In this document: piece by piece, positions 1-11,835 of the stretch | Numbering within the stretch: position 1 is the first letter of the stretch | How the letters are laid out: each line of letters starts with the position of its first letter | NCBI GenBank assembly: GCA_029718625.1 | Contig: CM056379.1 | Coordinates: forward strand, 54,395,579 to 54,459,578 | DNA: 64,000 bases | DNA from: Synaphobranchus kaupii | Taxonomy: Eukaryota; Chordata; Actinopteri; Anguilliformes; Synaphobranchidae | Direction: 5' to 3' | Notes under the pieces: model-generated | The model's database searches: none | Seen by the model: only the letters and a program-made list of their open reading frames with translations | Told to the model about the DNA's origin: nothing | Translations under genes and position numbers: made by a program

Positions 1-463
1 GTTGCATATCGGGTGTTGTGTTCAACCACCATAGGCTACATGACTTTATTAGGTAAATCGTTAAAAAAAAAGATTTGGTTTGAAAAAAAAAGATTTTCAG
101 TAAATCCAACGATTTATTTGTTTACTTAATAATATTGCATGCAACCACTGTCCAGCAATTATTTTGATTGTGTGATGGGTATATCCAAGTAGTCAATAGG
201 AGCTATGATCATTTTATCAATGCAATGGATTAATAGGTTCACTGCCTTCCCCATCACGCAACTACGATGCGCAAAGGTAGGATTTTACAAAGGCAAATGC
301 GGTTATTAAAGGCAATGTCACTGACATGTTGAAAATGTATACCCCCATTCACATTTTTTTAGTGTAGCGCAGGTTAGAATACGGCGTATCTCACCCCGCG
401 TTAAATCCGTGCAGGCCATCTCTGAATCCGGCCCTTAGTCTGCAAAATACAGGCTTAAACTTA
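1..463. other. Unassigned AT-rich sequence
   Basis: No coding frame, splice pattern or repeat family is recognised here. It is the left flank of the Tc1 element. The stretch 345-463, where the outer part of the element's left inverted repeat should lie, does not match the right end. Confidence 0.6.
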
Positions 464-702
464 CAGTCAATAATGACAAAGTGAAAACAGGTTTTTAGAC
501 ATTTGTGCTAATTTATTAAAAATCTAAATGCAAAATATCATATGTACACAAGTGTGCACACCCTTTGATATGACACCCAAAAGTGAGCTGAGGTGCATTT
601 TGTTTCCACTGATACTGCTTGAGATGTTTCTACAACTTAATTGGAGTCCACCTGTGATAAATTCAATTGATTGGACATGATTGGGGATTGCAAACACCTG
701 CA

Positions 703-710
703 TATATAAG
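703..710 (+). promoter_or_regulatory. TATA-like box of Tc1-A
   Basis: TATATAAG lies 42 bp upstream of the transposase ATG at 752. That is the usual position of the core promoter in short-leader Tc1 elements. No expression evidence is available from sequence alone. Confidence 0.45.
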
Positions 711-751
711 GTCCCACAGTTAACAGTGCATGTCAGAGCAAACTCCAAGCC

Positions 752-1771
752 ATGGGGTCAAAGGAATTATCTGCAGACCTCAGAAACAGGATTGTGTCAA
801 GGCATAGATCTGGAGAAGGGTACGGAAAAATCTCTGCAGCTTTACAGTTCCCAAAGAGCACAGTGGCCACCATCATTCGTAAATGGAAGAAGTTTGGAAC
901 CACCAAGAATCTTCCTAGACCTGGCCGCCCAGCCAAACTGAGCAATCGGGGAAGACGGGCCTTGGTCAGGGAGGTGAGCAGGAACCCGAGGGTCACTCTG
1001 GCAGAGCTCCAGCGTATCCTTGTGGAGATGGGAGAACCTTTCAGAAGATCAACCATCCAGGCAGCACTCCACCAATCAGGCCTTTATGGTAGAGTGGCCA
1101 GACGGAAGCCCCTCCTTAGTAAAAGGCACATCACAGCCCGCTTGGAGTTTGCCAAAAGGCACCTAGAGGACTCTCAAACCATAAGAATCAAGATTCTCTG
1201 GTCTGATGACACCAAAATTGAACTTTTTGGCCTGAATACCAAGCGTCACGTCTGGAGGAAACCAGGCACCGCTCATCACCTGGCTAATACCATCCCTACA
1301 GTGAAGCATGGCGGTGGCAGCATCATGATGTGGGGATGTTTTTCAGCAGCGGGAACGGGGCGACTAGTCCTGATAGAGGGAAAGATGAATGCAGCTAAGT
1401 ACACCGAGATCCTTGAAGAAAACCTGCTCCAGAGTGCTCTGGACCTCAGACTGGGGCGAAGGTTTACCTTCCAACATGACAACGACCCGAAGCACACAGC
1501 CAAGAGAACAAAGGAGTGGCTTCGGAGAAAGTCTGTGCATGTCTTTGAGTGGCCCAGCCAGAGCCCAGACCTGAATCCAATTGAACATCTGTGGAAAGAG
1601 CTGAAAATGGCTGTGTACCGACGCTCCCCATCCAACCTGACGGAGCTTGCAAGGATATGCCAAGAGGAATGGGCAAAAATGTCCAGAAACAAGTGTGCCA
1701 AGCTCGTAGCTTCTTTCCAAAGACGCCTTGAAGCTGTAATCGCTGCCAAAGGTGCAGCAACCAAGTATTAG
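752..1771 (+). CDS. Tc1/mariner transposase, full length (339 aa)
   Basis: This protein binds the element's inverted repeats and carries out cut-and-paste transposition at TA sites in the nucleus. The N-terminal third has the paired-like helix-turn-helix region (residues about 5-115), with a basic PGRPAKLS segment at 57-64 typical of the hinge between the two helical domains. The catalytic triad is complete: D152 in LWSDD, D243 in FQHDNDPKH and E278 in DLNPIEHLW. The last two are 34 residues apart, the DD34E spacing of Tc1 transposases. The glycine-rich box GGGSIMMWGCF is present. Length matches the usual 340 aa and there are no stops or frameshifts. The ATG at 752 is chosen because MGSKELS followed by the helix-turn-helix is the normal start for this subfamily and a TATA box lies just upstream. 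The flanking left inverted repeat is incomplete. Confidence 0.95.
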   Translation: MGSKELSADLRNRIVSRHRSGEGYGKISAALQFPKSTVATIIRKWKKFGTTKNLPRPGRPAKLSNRGRRALVREVSRNPRVTLAELQRILVEMGEPFRRSTIQAALHQSGLYGRVARRKPLLSKRHITARLEFAKRHLEDSQTIRIKILWSDDTKIELFGLNTKRHVWRKPGTAHHLANTIPTVKHGGGSIMMWGCFSAAGTGRLVLIEGKMNAAKYTEILEENLLQSALDLRLGRRFTFQHDNDPKHTAKRTKEWLRRKSVHVFEWPSQSPDLNPIEHLWKELKMAVYRRSPSNLTELARICQEEWAKMSRNKCAKLVASFQRRLEAVIAAKGAATKY

Positions 1772-1824
1772 GCTAAGGGTGTGTACAGATATGTAACCCC
1801 TAAATAACGTATTTTTGTCAGTAA

Positions 1825-1830
1825 AATAAA
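1825..1830 (+). terminator. Polyadenylation signal of Tc1-A
   Basis: AATAAA lies 54 bp after the transposase stop codon and just inside the right inverted repeat. It would serve as the mRNA 3'-end signal for the element. Confidence 0.4.
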
Positions 1831-2110
1831 ATTGCATATTTTCTAAAAACCTGTTTTCACTTCGTCATTATTGGCTATTGTGTGTAGATGTTTGAGGCAA
1901 AAAATGAACTAAATCTATTGTAGTATAAGTCTGTAACGTAATAAAATGTGGAGACGGTGAAAGGGGTGTGCAGACTTTCCGGCTTGACTATATGTAGTCT
2001 GAGTCTAAGTCCTATAATGTAATGGTGATGGCTGGAAGCAGGGGTGGAGCAGGGTTGCAACGATAAGGGGGGTGAGAGTGGGAGTGGGCCTCTATATCAC
2101 AAACAATTTA

Positions 2111-2691
2111 GGGGTGGATTTACTAAAGGTTTGCATGTACAAAAACACGTGTAAAACTGTTACCACCCACAAAAAATCGTCCAAGGTGATCAACTAACAA
2201 GATGTAAAGGGGATTGTGTGTGCTAAAATTGAAAAGGAAGTTGATTTTTGTGGGTTAGCCTGAATTAATATGCAAAATTGGGCATCCCTACATTATTTCA
2301 CAAAATAGTGTGAGGAGGCCGTGCAAATAGATTACTTTAGCACATGTAAAGTGATTTACTAAGCCTGGAAGGAAGGTTGGGAACGTTATTTGTGGGTGCA
2401 TTTTAGTACAAATGGAAACCAGGTATTAAAAGACACGGAATCGATAAGATGGCGGCTGACATTGTAGCAAGACACGTACGGGTTTGTTTGGAATATCCGA
2501 AACTGACGTTCTGAATGGTTGCGTAACAATGGGCCCATTCTAGCTAACATTCAAAATACACAAGAGAATTTGTGGATACATACATCACAAACAGTAAGAA
2601 TATTGTTTTTAATCATGAAGCAATCATGTTGCAGAATACAAAAGGAACTAGTATATGAATCCCTTATTTTGGATCTTAGTAAATCATCCCC
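2111..2691. mobile_element. PIF/Harbinger-type MITE with TTA duplications
   Basis: The 581-bp element starts GGGGTGGATTTACTAA and ends TTAGTAAATCATCCCC. The ends form a 16-bp inverted repeat with two mismatches. A TTA trinucleotide lies immediately outside both ends (2108-2110 and 2692-2694), the 3-bp target duplication characteristic of PIF/Harbinger. No transposase is encoded, so it would depend on an element elsewhere. Confidence 0.8.
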
Positions 2692-2739
2692 TTAGGAGTA
2701 GTAGTAGTGGATCAAAGCCTTTCAGGTTCGAGGCATTGT

Positions 2740-2855
2740 GCTGTAGCAATAAAAAAAAAATGCTAACAGGATGCTGGGATATATAGCCAATAGTATTGAG
2801 TATAAATCCAAGGAAGTTATGCTTATGTTATACAATACCTTTGACAGACCACACT
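2740..2855 (+). pseudogene. LINE reverse-transcriptase C-terminal fragment
   Basis: A short plus-strand stretch reads MLGYIANSIEYKSKEVMLML followed by YNTFDRPHL. This matches the conserved segment just after the polymerase palm in vertebrate LINE ORF2 proteins (a K-S-K-E-V-x-L-x-L-Y block followed by R-P-H-L). It ends abruptly at 2855, where Harbinger-like terminal sequence begins. Nothing else of the LINE is visible nearby. It is a dead scrap. Confidence 0.55.
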
Positions 2856-2857
2856 TA

Positions 2858-2976
2858 GGGGTCGATTTACTAAGATCCCAAATAAGGGGTGTTATTTTGT
2901 GGGCGCAGCCAAAGTATTTGCACGCATTATCATTTCACACAGGTCCTAGGACCATTTCTCACAGGTCCTAGGACCG
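2858..2976. mobile_element. Partial Harbinger-like terminus
   Basis: TTA followed by GGGGTCGATTTACTAAGATC begins at 2855-2858. It closely matches the reverse complement of the right end of the MITE at 2111-2691, including the adjoining AAATAAGGG. No second terminus is found. A 16-bp direct repeat (CACAGGTCCTAGGACC) lies at about 2938-2974. I read this as a truncated relative of the same family in inverted orientation. Confidence 0.5.
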
Positions 2977-5058
<2,082 letters not shown>

Positions 5059-5568
5059 TGGAGAGCCGGGTTCTGAGGACCAGACGCGACGGAGAGGGAA
5101 TCTGAAAGTTATTCCTGTGAAGGAATTAACCATTAACACGGAAATTAATCCGCGCAAAGGGAAGAATGAATGAAGGAAATCAAATACCTCTCACTCTCAC
5201 TAAGAGTGACAAAACAGACGTAACAGAAAAGGAGGAGAAATTATAGCAACCCAGAAAATAATGGGCGCAACAAAGGTCAGTTCTGCTTTACTCCAAAGCA
5301 AGGCGATGGAGCAAAGTGGTCACCATTTGATGCATAAATCCTATACCGTTTACTGGCTACGTGTCAACACGAAGAAAACACGACGCACCGCAAAATGGAA
5401 GCTCAGAGCTTTTATAGCTGCCGGGTAACCTAGAACAGGTGCGAAGCATAAGTCCTGAGACAGAGAAAAAGGCCAGAACGGACAACGGAAAAGCAAGGCA
5501 AGAGCACCCTCACACTGCTCCAAAGGAGAACGGCCGCAGAAATAAAAAGAGGCTGCCAAACCATGACA
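5059..5568 (-). repeat. 3' LTR of the gypsy element
   Basis: On the minus strand the LTR starts TGTCATGGTTTGGCAGCC immediately after a G-rich polypurine tract. It contains a TATA-like GCTATAAAAGC (about 5415) and runs to about 5059, where CCCGGCTCTCCA gives a CA terminus. It is clearly related to the plus-strand LTR at 47691-48449: both share the TGTCATGG start, a GGAGCAGTG block and a GCGTCTGGTCCTC block near the end. The inner boundary is firm and the outer one is inferred. Confidence 0.7.
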
Positions 5569-5581
5569 GGACCCCCCCTCT
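5569..5581 (-). promoter_or_regulatory. Polypurine tract
   Basis: On the minus strand AGAGGGGGGGTCC directly precedes the LTR start. This is the plus-strand primer site expected for LTR retrotransposons. Confidence 0.6.
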
Positions 5582-6950
5582 AAGGGACGGCCCCAGACGA
5601 TCCCTCAGCCTTATCTCTGCGGAAGTCCATAATGAGTGCTGGGTCCAAGATGTTCTTGGAGGGAACCCAGCAGCGCTCCTCAGAGACGTAGCCCTCCCAA
5701 TCTACTAAAAACTGGGCACCTCTGCCCACACGCCTCTCGGCCAAAATACGCCGAATGGTATAGACCGGACCTCCCTCCACAAAGCGGGAAGGGGCGGTGG
5801 CTTGTCCGCCGGGACGAGAGCGCTCACAAACCCCAGCTTCAACCGGGAGATGTGGAAGGTAGGATGGATGCGCATAGAGTGTGGTAGCTGAAGACGCACA
5901 GTGACTGGGTTAATCTTGCGGATTATTTTAAAGGGGCCCACGAATTGCGGCGCAAGTTTGCGGGACTCCACACGCAGGGGCATCCCGCGTGGACAGCCAC
6001 ACTCATTGCCCAATCGGTAAGAGGGGCCGAATGACGGCACTTGTCGGCCACAACTTGCTTTGCTCGGCCACAACTTGCTTTGCTTGGCTGTGGCGTGCAG
6101 GTAGGATGCACGCACACGCCTCCAGACAGATTGACACCTCCGAACGAAGGACCCCGTGGATGGTACCCCTACATCTCTCTCCAACTCGGGAAATAACGGG
6201 GGTTGATACCCCAGCTGAGCCTCAAAAGGAGAGAGACCCGTGGAGGTGTTACACAGCGTGTTATGGGTGTACTTTGCCCAGACGAGGTGGCGACTCCAGG
6301 ATGTGGGGTTGGAGGCGGCCAAACACCGAAGTGTGCTGTCCAAGGTCTGGTTAGTACGCTCCGTCTGTCCATTGGTCTCCGGATGGAAACCAGAAGACCA
6401 ACTGTCAGATGCCCCTAGGAGGACATGGAAGGAGCTCCAGAACCTAGCGGCGAACGGGGGGCCGTGATCTGACACCACGTCCAGGGGGAGACCGTGCACC
6501 CTAAACACGTGATCAACCATCAGCTGCGCTGTCTCTGGTACTGAAGGCAGTTTGGGTAGCGCGATAAAATGAGCCGCCTTGGAGAATCTGTCTACGACCA
6601 CTAAAATCACCGTTTTGCCCTGAGACGCAGGCAACCCAGTGATGAAGTCGAGAGCAACGTGACTCCAAGGACGGCTGGGTATGGGCAGGGGGCGCAGAAG
6701 GCCCGAGGGTGGAAGTCGTGAACCCTTGCTACAAGCGCTCCATATTCGGCCACCAAAAGCGTCGGGACAAGAAATCCCTCGTACGGTGGACGCCAGGATG
6801 GGCCGCCAACTGAGAAGTGTGACCTCACTGGAGAACCCGAGATCTGAACCGGGACGGAACAGGCAGTGGGACGGGCCCCCATCTGGGCCCGGGTCTGAGC
6901 GTAAAGCCTTCTGCACGGCTGCTTCGATCTCCCACATCACCGAGGCTACA
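5580..6950 (-). pseudogene. Gypsy integrase with C-terminal chromodomain (broken)
   Basis: The enzyme would insert the cDNA copy into chromosomes. The DDE core is readable: D in ALDFITGLP, D in VSDHGPPF, E in NGQTERTNQ. It is followed by the C-terminal region with QFVGPFKI and MRIHPTFHISRLK. The chromodomain (YTIRRIL, FLVDWEGY, CWVPSKNIL) is in a different frame at 5580-5780, so at least one frameshift separates it from the core. The region around 6000-6120 contains a duplicated stretch encoding repeated QSKLWPSKASCG-type residues. A zinc-binding N-terminal domain is not clearly readable. The protein is inactive. Confidence 0.85.
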
Positions 6951-6952
6951 AT

Positions 6953-7660
6953 TTAGGCAACTGGTACGATGGGCTCAGGATGCGACTCCCTATCAGCGTG
7001 ATCGTATATGCATAACCGTGCATCCAATTTAACATTCTTCGACCCGGGTCGGTAGGTCAGAAGAAATCTAAACCGAGCGAAGAATAATGCCCACGGGGCT
7101 TGCCGAGAGTTACGTGTCTTGGCCTGCTGGACGTATTCCAAATTCGTATCGTCGGTCCAGACAGTGAAAGGGTGCTCAGCTCTCTCCAACCAATGGCGCC
7201 ACTCCTCCAACGCCAACTTGACTGCCAACAACTCCCGGTCCCCTACATCATAATTTCTCTCAGCGGGTGTCAAGGCATGAGAGAAATACGTGCATGGGTG
7301 CAGTTTGTGGTCCTGCTGAGAATGCTGGGACAGAATAGCTCCTACTCCTAGTTCTGATGCATCCACCTCTACCACAAAGGGGAGGGAGGGATTGGGGGTT
7401 ATCAGGATAGGTTCGGAGCTAAACCTCTTTTTAAGCTCTGTGAATGCCGCCTCAGCCCTAGAGTTCCATTGGAACCGTGCAGATAAAGTTTTCTTAGTAA
7501 GGGCTGTGATAGGGGCGGCTACCCTGCTAAAATTGTGGATAAACAATTTTAAAAGGTAAAAATTAGCTAAGCCCAGGAAGCGCTGTACCTGCTTTACTGA
7601 AGCTGGAGTGGGCCAATTGTTAACTGCTGGAACCTTCTCTGGATCCATCAGGACTTTTCT
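6953..7660 (-). pseudogene. Gypsy RNase H domain and end of reverse transcriptase (broken)
   Basis: The frame reads from the RT connection region ([25 protein letters not shown]) into the gypsy RNase H domain ([62 protein letters not shown]). It ends with [12 protein letters not shown]. RNase H normally degrades the RNA template. The conserved DALSR motif before the integrase is altered (DARLCI). It is separated by frameshifts from RT at 7802-8390. Confidence 0.85.
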
Positions 7661-7679
7661 GCCACAATGAAACCCAAGA

Positions 7680-8390
7680 AAAAGACGGAGTTAGTATGGA
7701 ACGAGCACTTCTCGGCTTTAACGAATAGCCGCGCCTTAAGAAGCGCTTCTAAAAACCTGCCTAACATGACCGACGTGAGAAGTGAAATCGGGAGAGAAAA
7801 TTTAAATATCGTCCAGGTAAACGAAGACGAACTTCTCCAGCATCTCTCTAAGAACGTCGTTCACTAGCGCCTGGAAGACAGAGGGGGTGCTATTGAGACC
7901 TAATGGCATCACTCGGTATTCGTAGTGTCCGGGGTGTGTGTTGAACGCCGTCTTCCACTCATCGCCCTTACGCATGCGCACCAGATTGTAAGCACTGCGA
8001 AGGTCGAGCTTATTGAATACCAACACCCCCTACAGACGCTCAAATTCGAGTTCATGAGTGGAAGAGGATACCTGTTCTTAACAGTGATGTTGTTAAGTGT
8101 TAAGACCCCGATAATCTATACAGGGTCTCAACCCTCCATATTTTTTCTTAACAAAGAAAAATACAGCACTGGCTGGTGAAGTGGAAGGTCTGATGAAACC
8201 GTTAGCCAAGGACTCCTCAATGTATTCTTTCATGGCTGCGCTCTCCAGAATCGATAAAGAATACAGAGAACCCCTGGGAGGGACCGTAACCGGGTACAAG
8301 AGAACCCAAAGGACGGCTATCGAGAGCAGTAACCAGACAGGCCGAGTGAGGGGGTGTATATGGATTTTTAATTCCCTGTCCCATATATTG
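7680..8390 (-). pseudogene. Gypsy reverse transcriptase (broken into pieces)
   Basis: The segment around 8093-8250 gives the RT N-terminus ([33 protein letters not shown]). A second frame at 7802-8026 gives [23 protein letters not shown] and the catalytic FVYLDDI (YxDD). The polymerase active site is therefore preserved, but the domain is split by frameshifts. Confidence 0.85.
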
Positions 8391-8660
8391 TCTATGAAGC
8401 ACTCAACTGCTCTGGAATCAATGAAAGCATCGATGTTGACTGAACGCCTATTCCAGAACAGTTGGACTGGTAAAAGAGTCCGAGAGAGAATACCATTTTG
8501 TCTCGCTAGAGGCCCCAGTTCCCCTAGCGAGACCCCTCGTTTCCCCTGATCCTTTGTGTGACACTGATCCTTTGTGTGACCCTTGCGCCTACAATAGCAG
8601 CACCAGCTCTCACATGGTTTTGCCCCTCTAGGCTTGCAGAGAGACACCTGCATAGGCTCC
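8391..8660 (-). pseudogene. Gypsy nucleocapsid zinc knuckle and protease remnant
   Basis: An intact zinc knuckle [14 protein letters not shown] (CX2CX4HX4C) marks the nucleocapsid end of gag. It is followed after about 50 residues by the protease active-site region [15 protein letters not shown], in which the expected DSG triplet reads DSR. A tandem duplication of the HTKDQ codons lies next to the knuckle. The protease should be inactive. Confidence 0.75.
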
Positions 8661-9099
8661 TCCTGATTAAAGGAGGAGTAGGTGGAAAGACCGACTGGAG
8701 GTTCTACTGACGGCGAGGGGATATGACGAACAGGGCAGTCTCTACGCCACCGCTCACGCTCCCTGATACGGTTGTCAAGCCGTGGTGACCAGAGCTCTTA
8801 ACGTAGCAGGTGGCTCGAGCACGGCCAGGGCGTCCTTAATGGGATTGGACAACGCATTAAGAAATAGAGACTTAAGCGGACCGTCAGGCCATCCTGTCTC
8901 CCCTGCCAGTGCTCAAAACGTGGTGGAAAATGCCGCCACTGTGTCGGTATCCTGGCGAAGACAAGTTAGTCTCATGGCGGCTTCCTGACCGGAAACGTCA
9001 TGATCGAAAACTAACTGCATCTCTTCCATCAATTTAATCGGGTCACGCACAACAGGAGCGTTGGCCCGAATTAGGGGGTCCGCCTAAGCGAGGGCATGG

Positions 9100-9420
9100 T
9101 CACTTAAGGGACAAAATAAAGGCTACCCAGGACTCTTGTGTTGTAAACCGGGAAGGCTGTGCCTGAAAAAATATCAAGCACTGTGTGAGAAAACCCAGAC
9201 ACTTCCCTGGTTCCCCACTATAGCTGGGCAGCAATTGGAGCTTGGGGGTGGGTGGCAAAGGAACGGGGTTTATTGGTGCTTGTGCAACTGGGGGTGGATT
9301 AACTGCGATGGTTAACACGCAAAGACTCTCTGCCAACTCGCGGAGACAGTCTCCCTGATACCGCAGCTGCTCCATCAGCTGGCCTTGCTGTATCTGGAGA
9401 GCAAGAATGCCCTCCTCAGG
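9100..9420 (-). pseudogene. Gypsy gag capsid N-terminal fragment
   Basis: The frame MEQLRYQGDCLRELAESL, proline-rich linker, LPSYSGEPGKCLGFLTQC, FTTQESWVAFILSL matches the start of fish gypsy Gag proteins (capsid precursor). Downstream capsid codons between about 8660 and 9100 are out of frame. ATG at 9375 was taken because the coiled N-terminal MEQL-type segment normally begins the protein, but an upstream start is possible. Confidence 0.7.
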
Positions 9421-9540
9421 GGTGACCCCTTTTGGTACTTATCCTGCACCATAAAAGTAAAGGTAGAAGGCTAATTAAAGCCCCAGTGACCAAGAGGTGG
9501 TGATGTTATCGCTCCCCTATGGTCATGGTTGAGTCCGTCC

Positions 9541-9736
9541 ATTGATCGTTGATATTAAAAACTACCCTGGTTTTCCCACCCAGGCCAATAATGCAATTTT
9601 CAACTTTCAAAAGACAAACGGTAAATCAGAAAATTTGAAAAATGAGTTTGAATTGTTAATTTCTCTATTATTACAAAGATTAAAAAAATGAAAATTAAAA
9701 TATTGAATCCAATTTTCAATTTTTCAATTTGAGATA
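9541..9736. other. AT-rich flank
   Basis: Low-complexity AT-rich sequence between the 5'-truncated gypsy element and a Tc1 derivative. No feature is recognised. Confidence 0.5.
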
Positions 9737-10214
9737 CACTGCCCGGCCAAAAAAAAAGTCGCACACTAATATTTCGTTGGACCGCCTTTAGCTTTGATTA
9801 CGGCACGCATTTGTTGTGGCATTGTTTCGACAACCTTATGCAATGTCACAACATTTATTTCCATCCAGAGTAGCATACGTTTTTGGCTGAGATCTTTCAA
9901 TGGGGTTAAGGTCAGGAATCTGGTGGCTAATTCATGTGTGAAAATGATTCCTCATGCTCCCTGAACCACTCTTTCACAATTTGAGCCCGATGAATCTTGG
10001 CATTGTCATCCTGGCATATGCCCATTGATGGGATAACCTGGTCATTCAGTACATTCAGGTACTTCGCTGACTTAATTTTATTGCTGCATAATGTTGCTGA
10101 GCCTAGACCTGATCAACTGAAGCAACCCCAGATCATAACACTGCCTCCAGAGGCTTGTACAGTGGGCACTATGCATGACGGGTGCAATGGCGACTTTTTT
10201 TTGGCCGTGCAGTG
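9737..10214 (-). mobile_element. Tc1-B: internally deleted Tc1-like element, copy 1
   Basis: The 478-bp element starts CACTGCCCGGCC and ends GGCCGTGCAGTG, with TA at both outer edges (9735-9736 and 10215-10216). The inverted repeats are about 25 bp with one main mismatch. The interior is minus-strand Tc1 transposase sequence with large deletions and no open frame. A second copy at 15787-16323 has the same structure. Confidence 0.82.
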
Positions 10215-11104
10215 TATACGCATCAGGAAATCAAATAGATAAATCTTACATGGACCGGCCGGCAGTGGATTTGAAGCATTTAAAACCGCTGTTTCGTCTC
10301 GTGCTGAGAAATGTATCTAACGTGCCAAAGCCAGTGTTTTCTAAGCTGATTGTTTTTGGGTTGAGGGCCGAGCCTGAGGGGAACAACTTATAAAGCCCAG
10401 TTATTGGTAGAAGCACCAGCACGGTGTTGCGTGAGCACTCCTTAGCGTCGTGGTTACCGACTGTTGTAACCCAGGAACCCAGCCTGGTTCCATCGCTAAC
10501 CACTGTTTTTCTCTTTCACAATTTATATATACAAGGTGCAAAGTGCCTCATTATGTTGTTTGATGTATTTTTATGCTTACTCCAGATTAATGGACGCATT
10601 GTGAATGGGCAAAGTGCAATCTGAATATATTGTAGGGATTCCATTTTATGGGCCAAGTGCCAATGTATAGATGTATATGGGCCAATCTTAATGTATAGAT
10701 ATTCTAGCCACAGGGCACAGGGCAAAGTGCAATCTTGGTATGTTATCGGTAGTTTAATGAGTGAGCAGTGTGCAATCTGAATCTATTAGGATTTTAAGGA
10801 ATGAGTAATGTGCAATATTGTTCTCTTGGTAAACTCTGAATTCCAGATCCTTAACTCCCCTGTGTGATCAAACCTTCGGGACATGTGCAATAGTTCTCAG
10901 CGAAAGCAAAGTTTATTTATTATATAGGCTATTTTGACTTGTGTGCAATAATTACTTTTATTAACTGATTGCAGTGATCACTTTACATATCTAGGGTGAA
11001 CCTTCCTTTTGTATAACTTTTAATGTATATTATTGTATACGTATATTATATATTTAGCCCTCGATTGAACTATTGCACTGTGTTTGGACGCCCCCTGTGA
11101 AAAA
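10215..11104. other. Unassigned sequence upstream of the first visible asic2 exon
   Basis: Presumably part of an asic2 intron. The heptamer GTGCAAT recurs at least six times between about 10610 and 10950 with diverged spacers. No coding exon of asic2 or another gene could be recognised. Confidence 0.5.
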
Positions 11105-11239
11105 ATCTAAATAAAGAGATTGTATATTTTAATCTAAATAAAGAGATTGTATATTTTAATCTAAATGAAGAGATTGTATATATTAATCTAATTAAAGAGA
11201 TTGTATATTTTAATCTAAATAAAGAGATTGTATATTTTC
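11105..11239 (+). repeat. 27-bp minisatellite, five copies
   Basis: Five tandem copies of a 27-bp unit built around AATCTAAATAAAGAGATTG. In the sense direction of asic2, copies 1, 2 and 5 contain AATAAA and copy 4 contains ATTAAA. The array lies about 440 bp before the exon at 11682. Confidence 0.93.
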
Positions 11240-11681
11240 TTGTACCAGCTTCCATCTTGCGTCTCCTTGATTTAATCTGTGCAGGGTATTTTCTGCCTTT
11301 TGCCTTACCAGGGTCTCCCACCCTTATAATTGGGAGTGGCGTAGTCTAAATACTTACTGCTATAGGGGCGTAGCGCTCCTAGGGGCCACACAAGGAACAA
11401 CAATAACAGGTGAAGGGGAAAAGAAAATCACTAATTAAATTCCTTATCATAGAGCTGATTTTGTTAGTAGCTGACGTGTATTAGTAGGAGCTCTGAGCTT
11501 AATCATATTTTCCTTTTTTATTTCACTCAAATGTCAATAGTAGTGATGATAATGGTACTACAGATGATTATAATTTTAATGTATCTCAGTGAATGTATTC
11601 AACATTTCTCTGGGATTGATTTAGACTAATATTAAAATATACGGTATATTGTCTGACTGTTCTTCTGTTATTTTTAAACAG
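11240..11681 (+). other. Intronic sequence with acceptor site
   Basis: A pyrimidine-rich run leads to TTTTTAAACAG ending at 11681, a good 3' splice site for the asic2 exon that follows. Nothing else is recognised. Confidence 0.6.
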
Positions 11682-11835
11682 CAAAGCTGTCTGAAAAGGA
11701 CAACAACAACTGCATCTGCCGGACCCCGTGCAACATGACTCGCTACAATAAAGAGCTGTCCATGGTGAAAATCCCAAGCAAGACTTCAGCAAGATACCTG
11801 GAAAAGAAGTTCAACAAGTCTGAGAAATACATCAC
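11682..11835 (+). CDS. asic2: asic2 exon: palm domain
   Basis: 154 bp, acceptor CAG at 11679-11681, donor GTACGT at 11836. It starts with two bases of a split codon and ends with AC of a split ACG codon. It encodes [20 protein letters not shown] and continues through [20 protein letters not shown]. The two cysteines of CICRTPC belong to the conserved ectodomain disulfides. Confidence 0.93.

Larger units (their letters stand above)
464..1990 (+). mobile_element. Tc1-like DNA transposon (Tc1-A), left end truncated
   Basis: The element holds an uninterrupted Tc1 transposase frame between inverted arms. The inner arm at 471-499 (TAATGACAAAGTGAAAACAG and onward) pairs with 1842-1870 at one mismatch. 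The right side continues outward for about 120 bp to about 1990 with typical Tc1-type terminal sequence. The corresponding outer part is absent on the left, where unrelated sequence starts near 464. I infer that the copy lost its left terminus after insertion. It could still supply transposase but probably cannot be excised as a complete element. The right boundary is approximate, since no paired TA duplication can be identified. Confidence 0.9.
5059..9540 (-). mobile_element. Ty3/gypsy chromodomain retrotransposon, degenerate, lacking a 5' LTR
   Basis: Reading the minus strand from about 9540 to 5059, the order is gag, zinc knuckle, protease, reverse transcriptase, RNase H, integrase, chromodomain, polypurine tract, 3' LTR. 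This is the standard Ty3/gypsy order with the C-terminal chromodomain of chromoviruses. Coding sequence is broken by several frameshifts and stops, and the protease motif is altered. No matching 5' LTR or primer-binding site is found beyond 9540, where AT-rich unrelated DNA starts, so the copy is truncated at its 5' end. Related pieces recur at 36235-36700, 37603-38445 and 47691-48449. Confidence 0.88.

Noticed and set aside
11070..11321. Minus-strand frame with nine-residue repeats (YTISLFRLK)
   Set aside because: It is the 27-bp minisatellite read as protein; 27 is divisible by three so the frame stays open.
10463..11402. Possible LTR (TGTTGTAACCC start, GGAACAACA end)
   Set aside because: The ends resemble an inverted TGTTGT terminus, but flanking sequences do not match and no primer-binding site is convincing.
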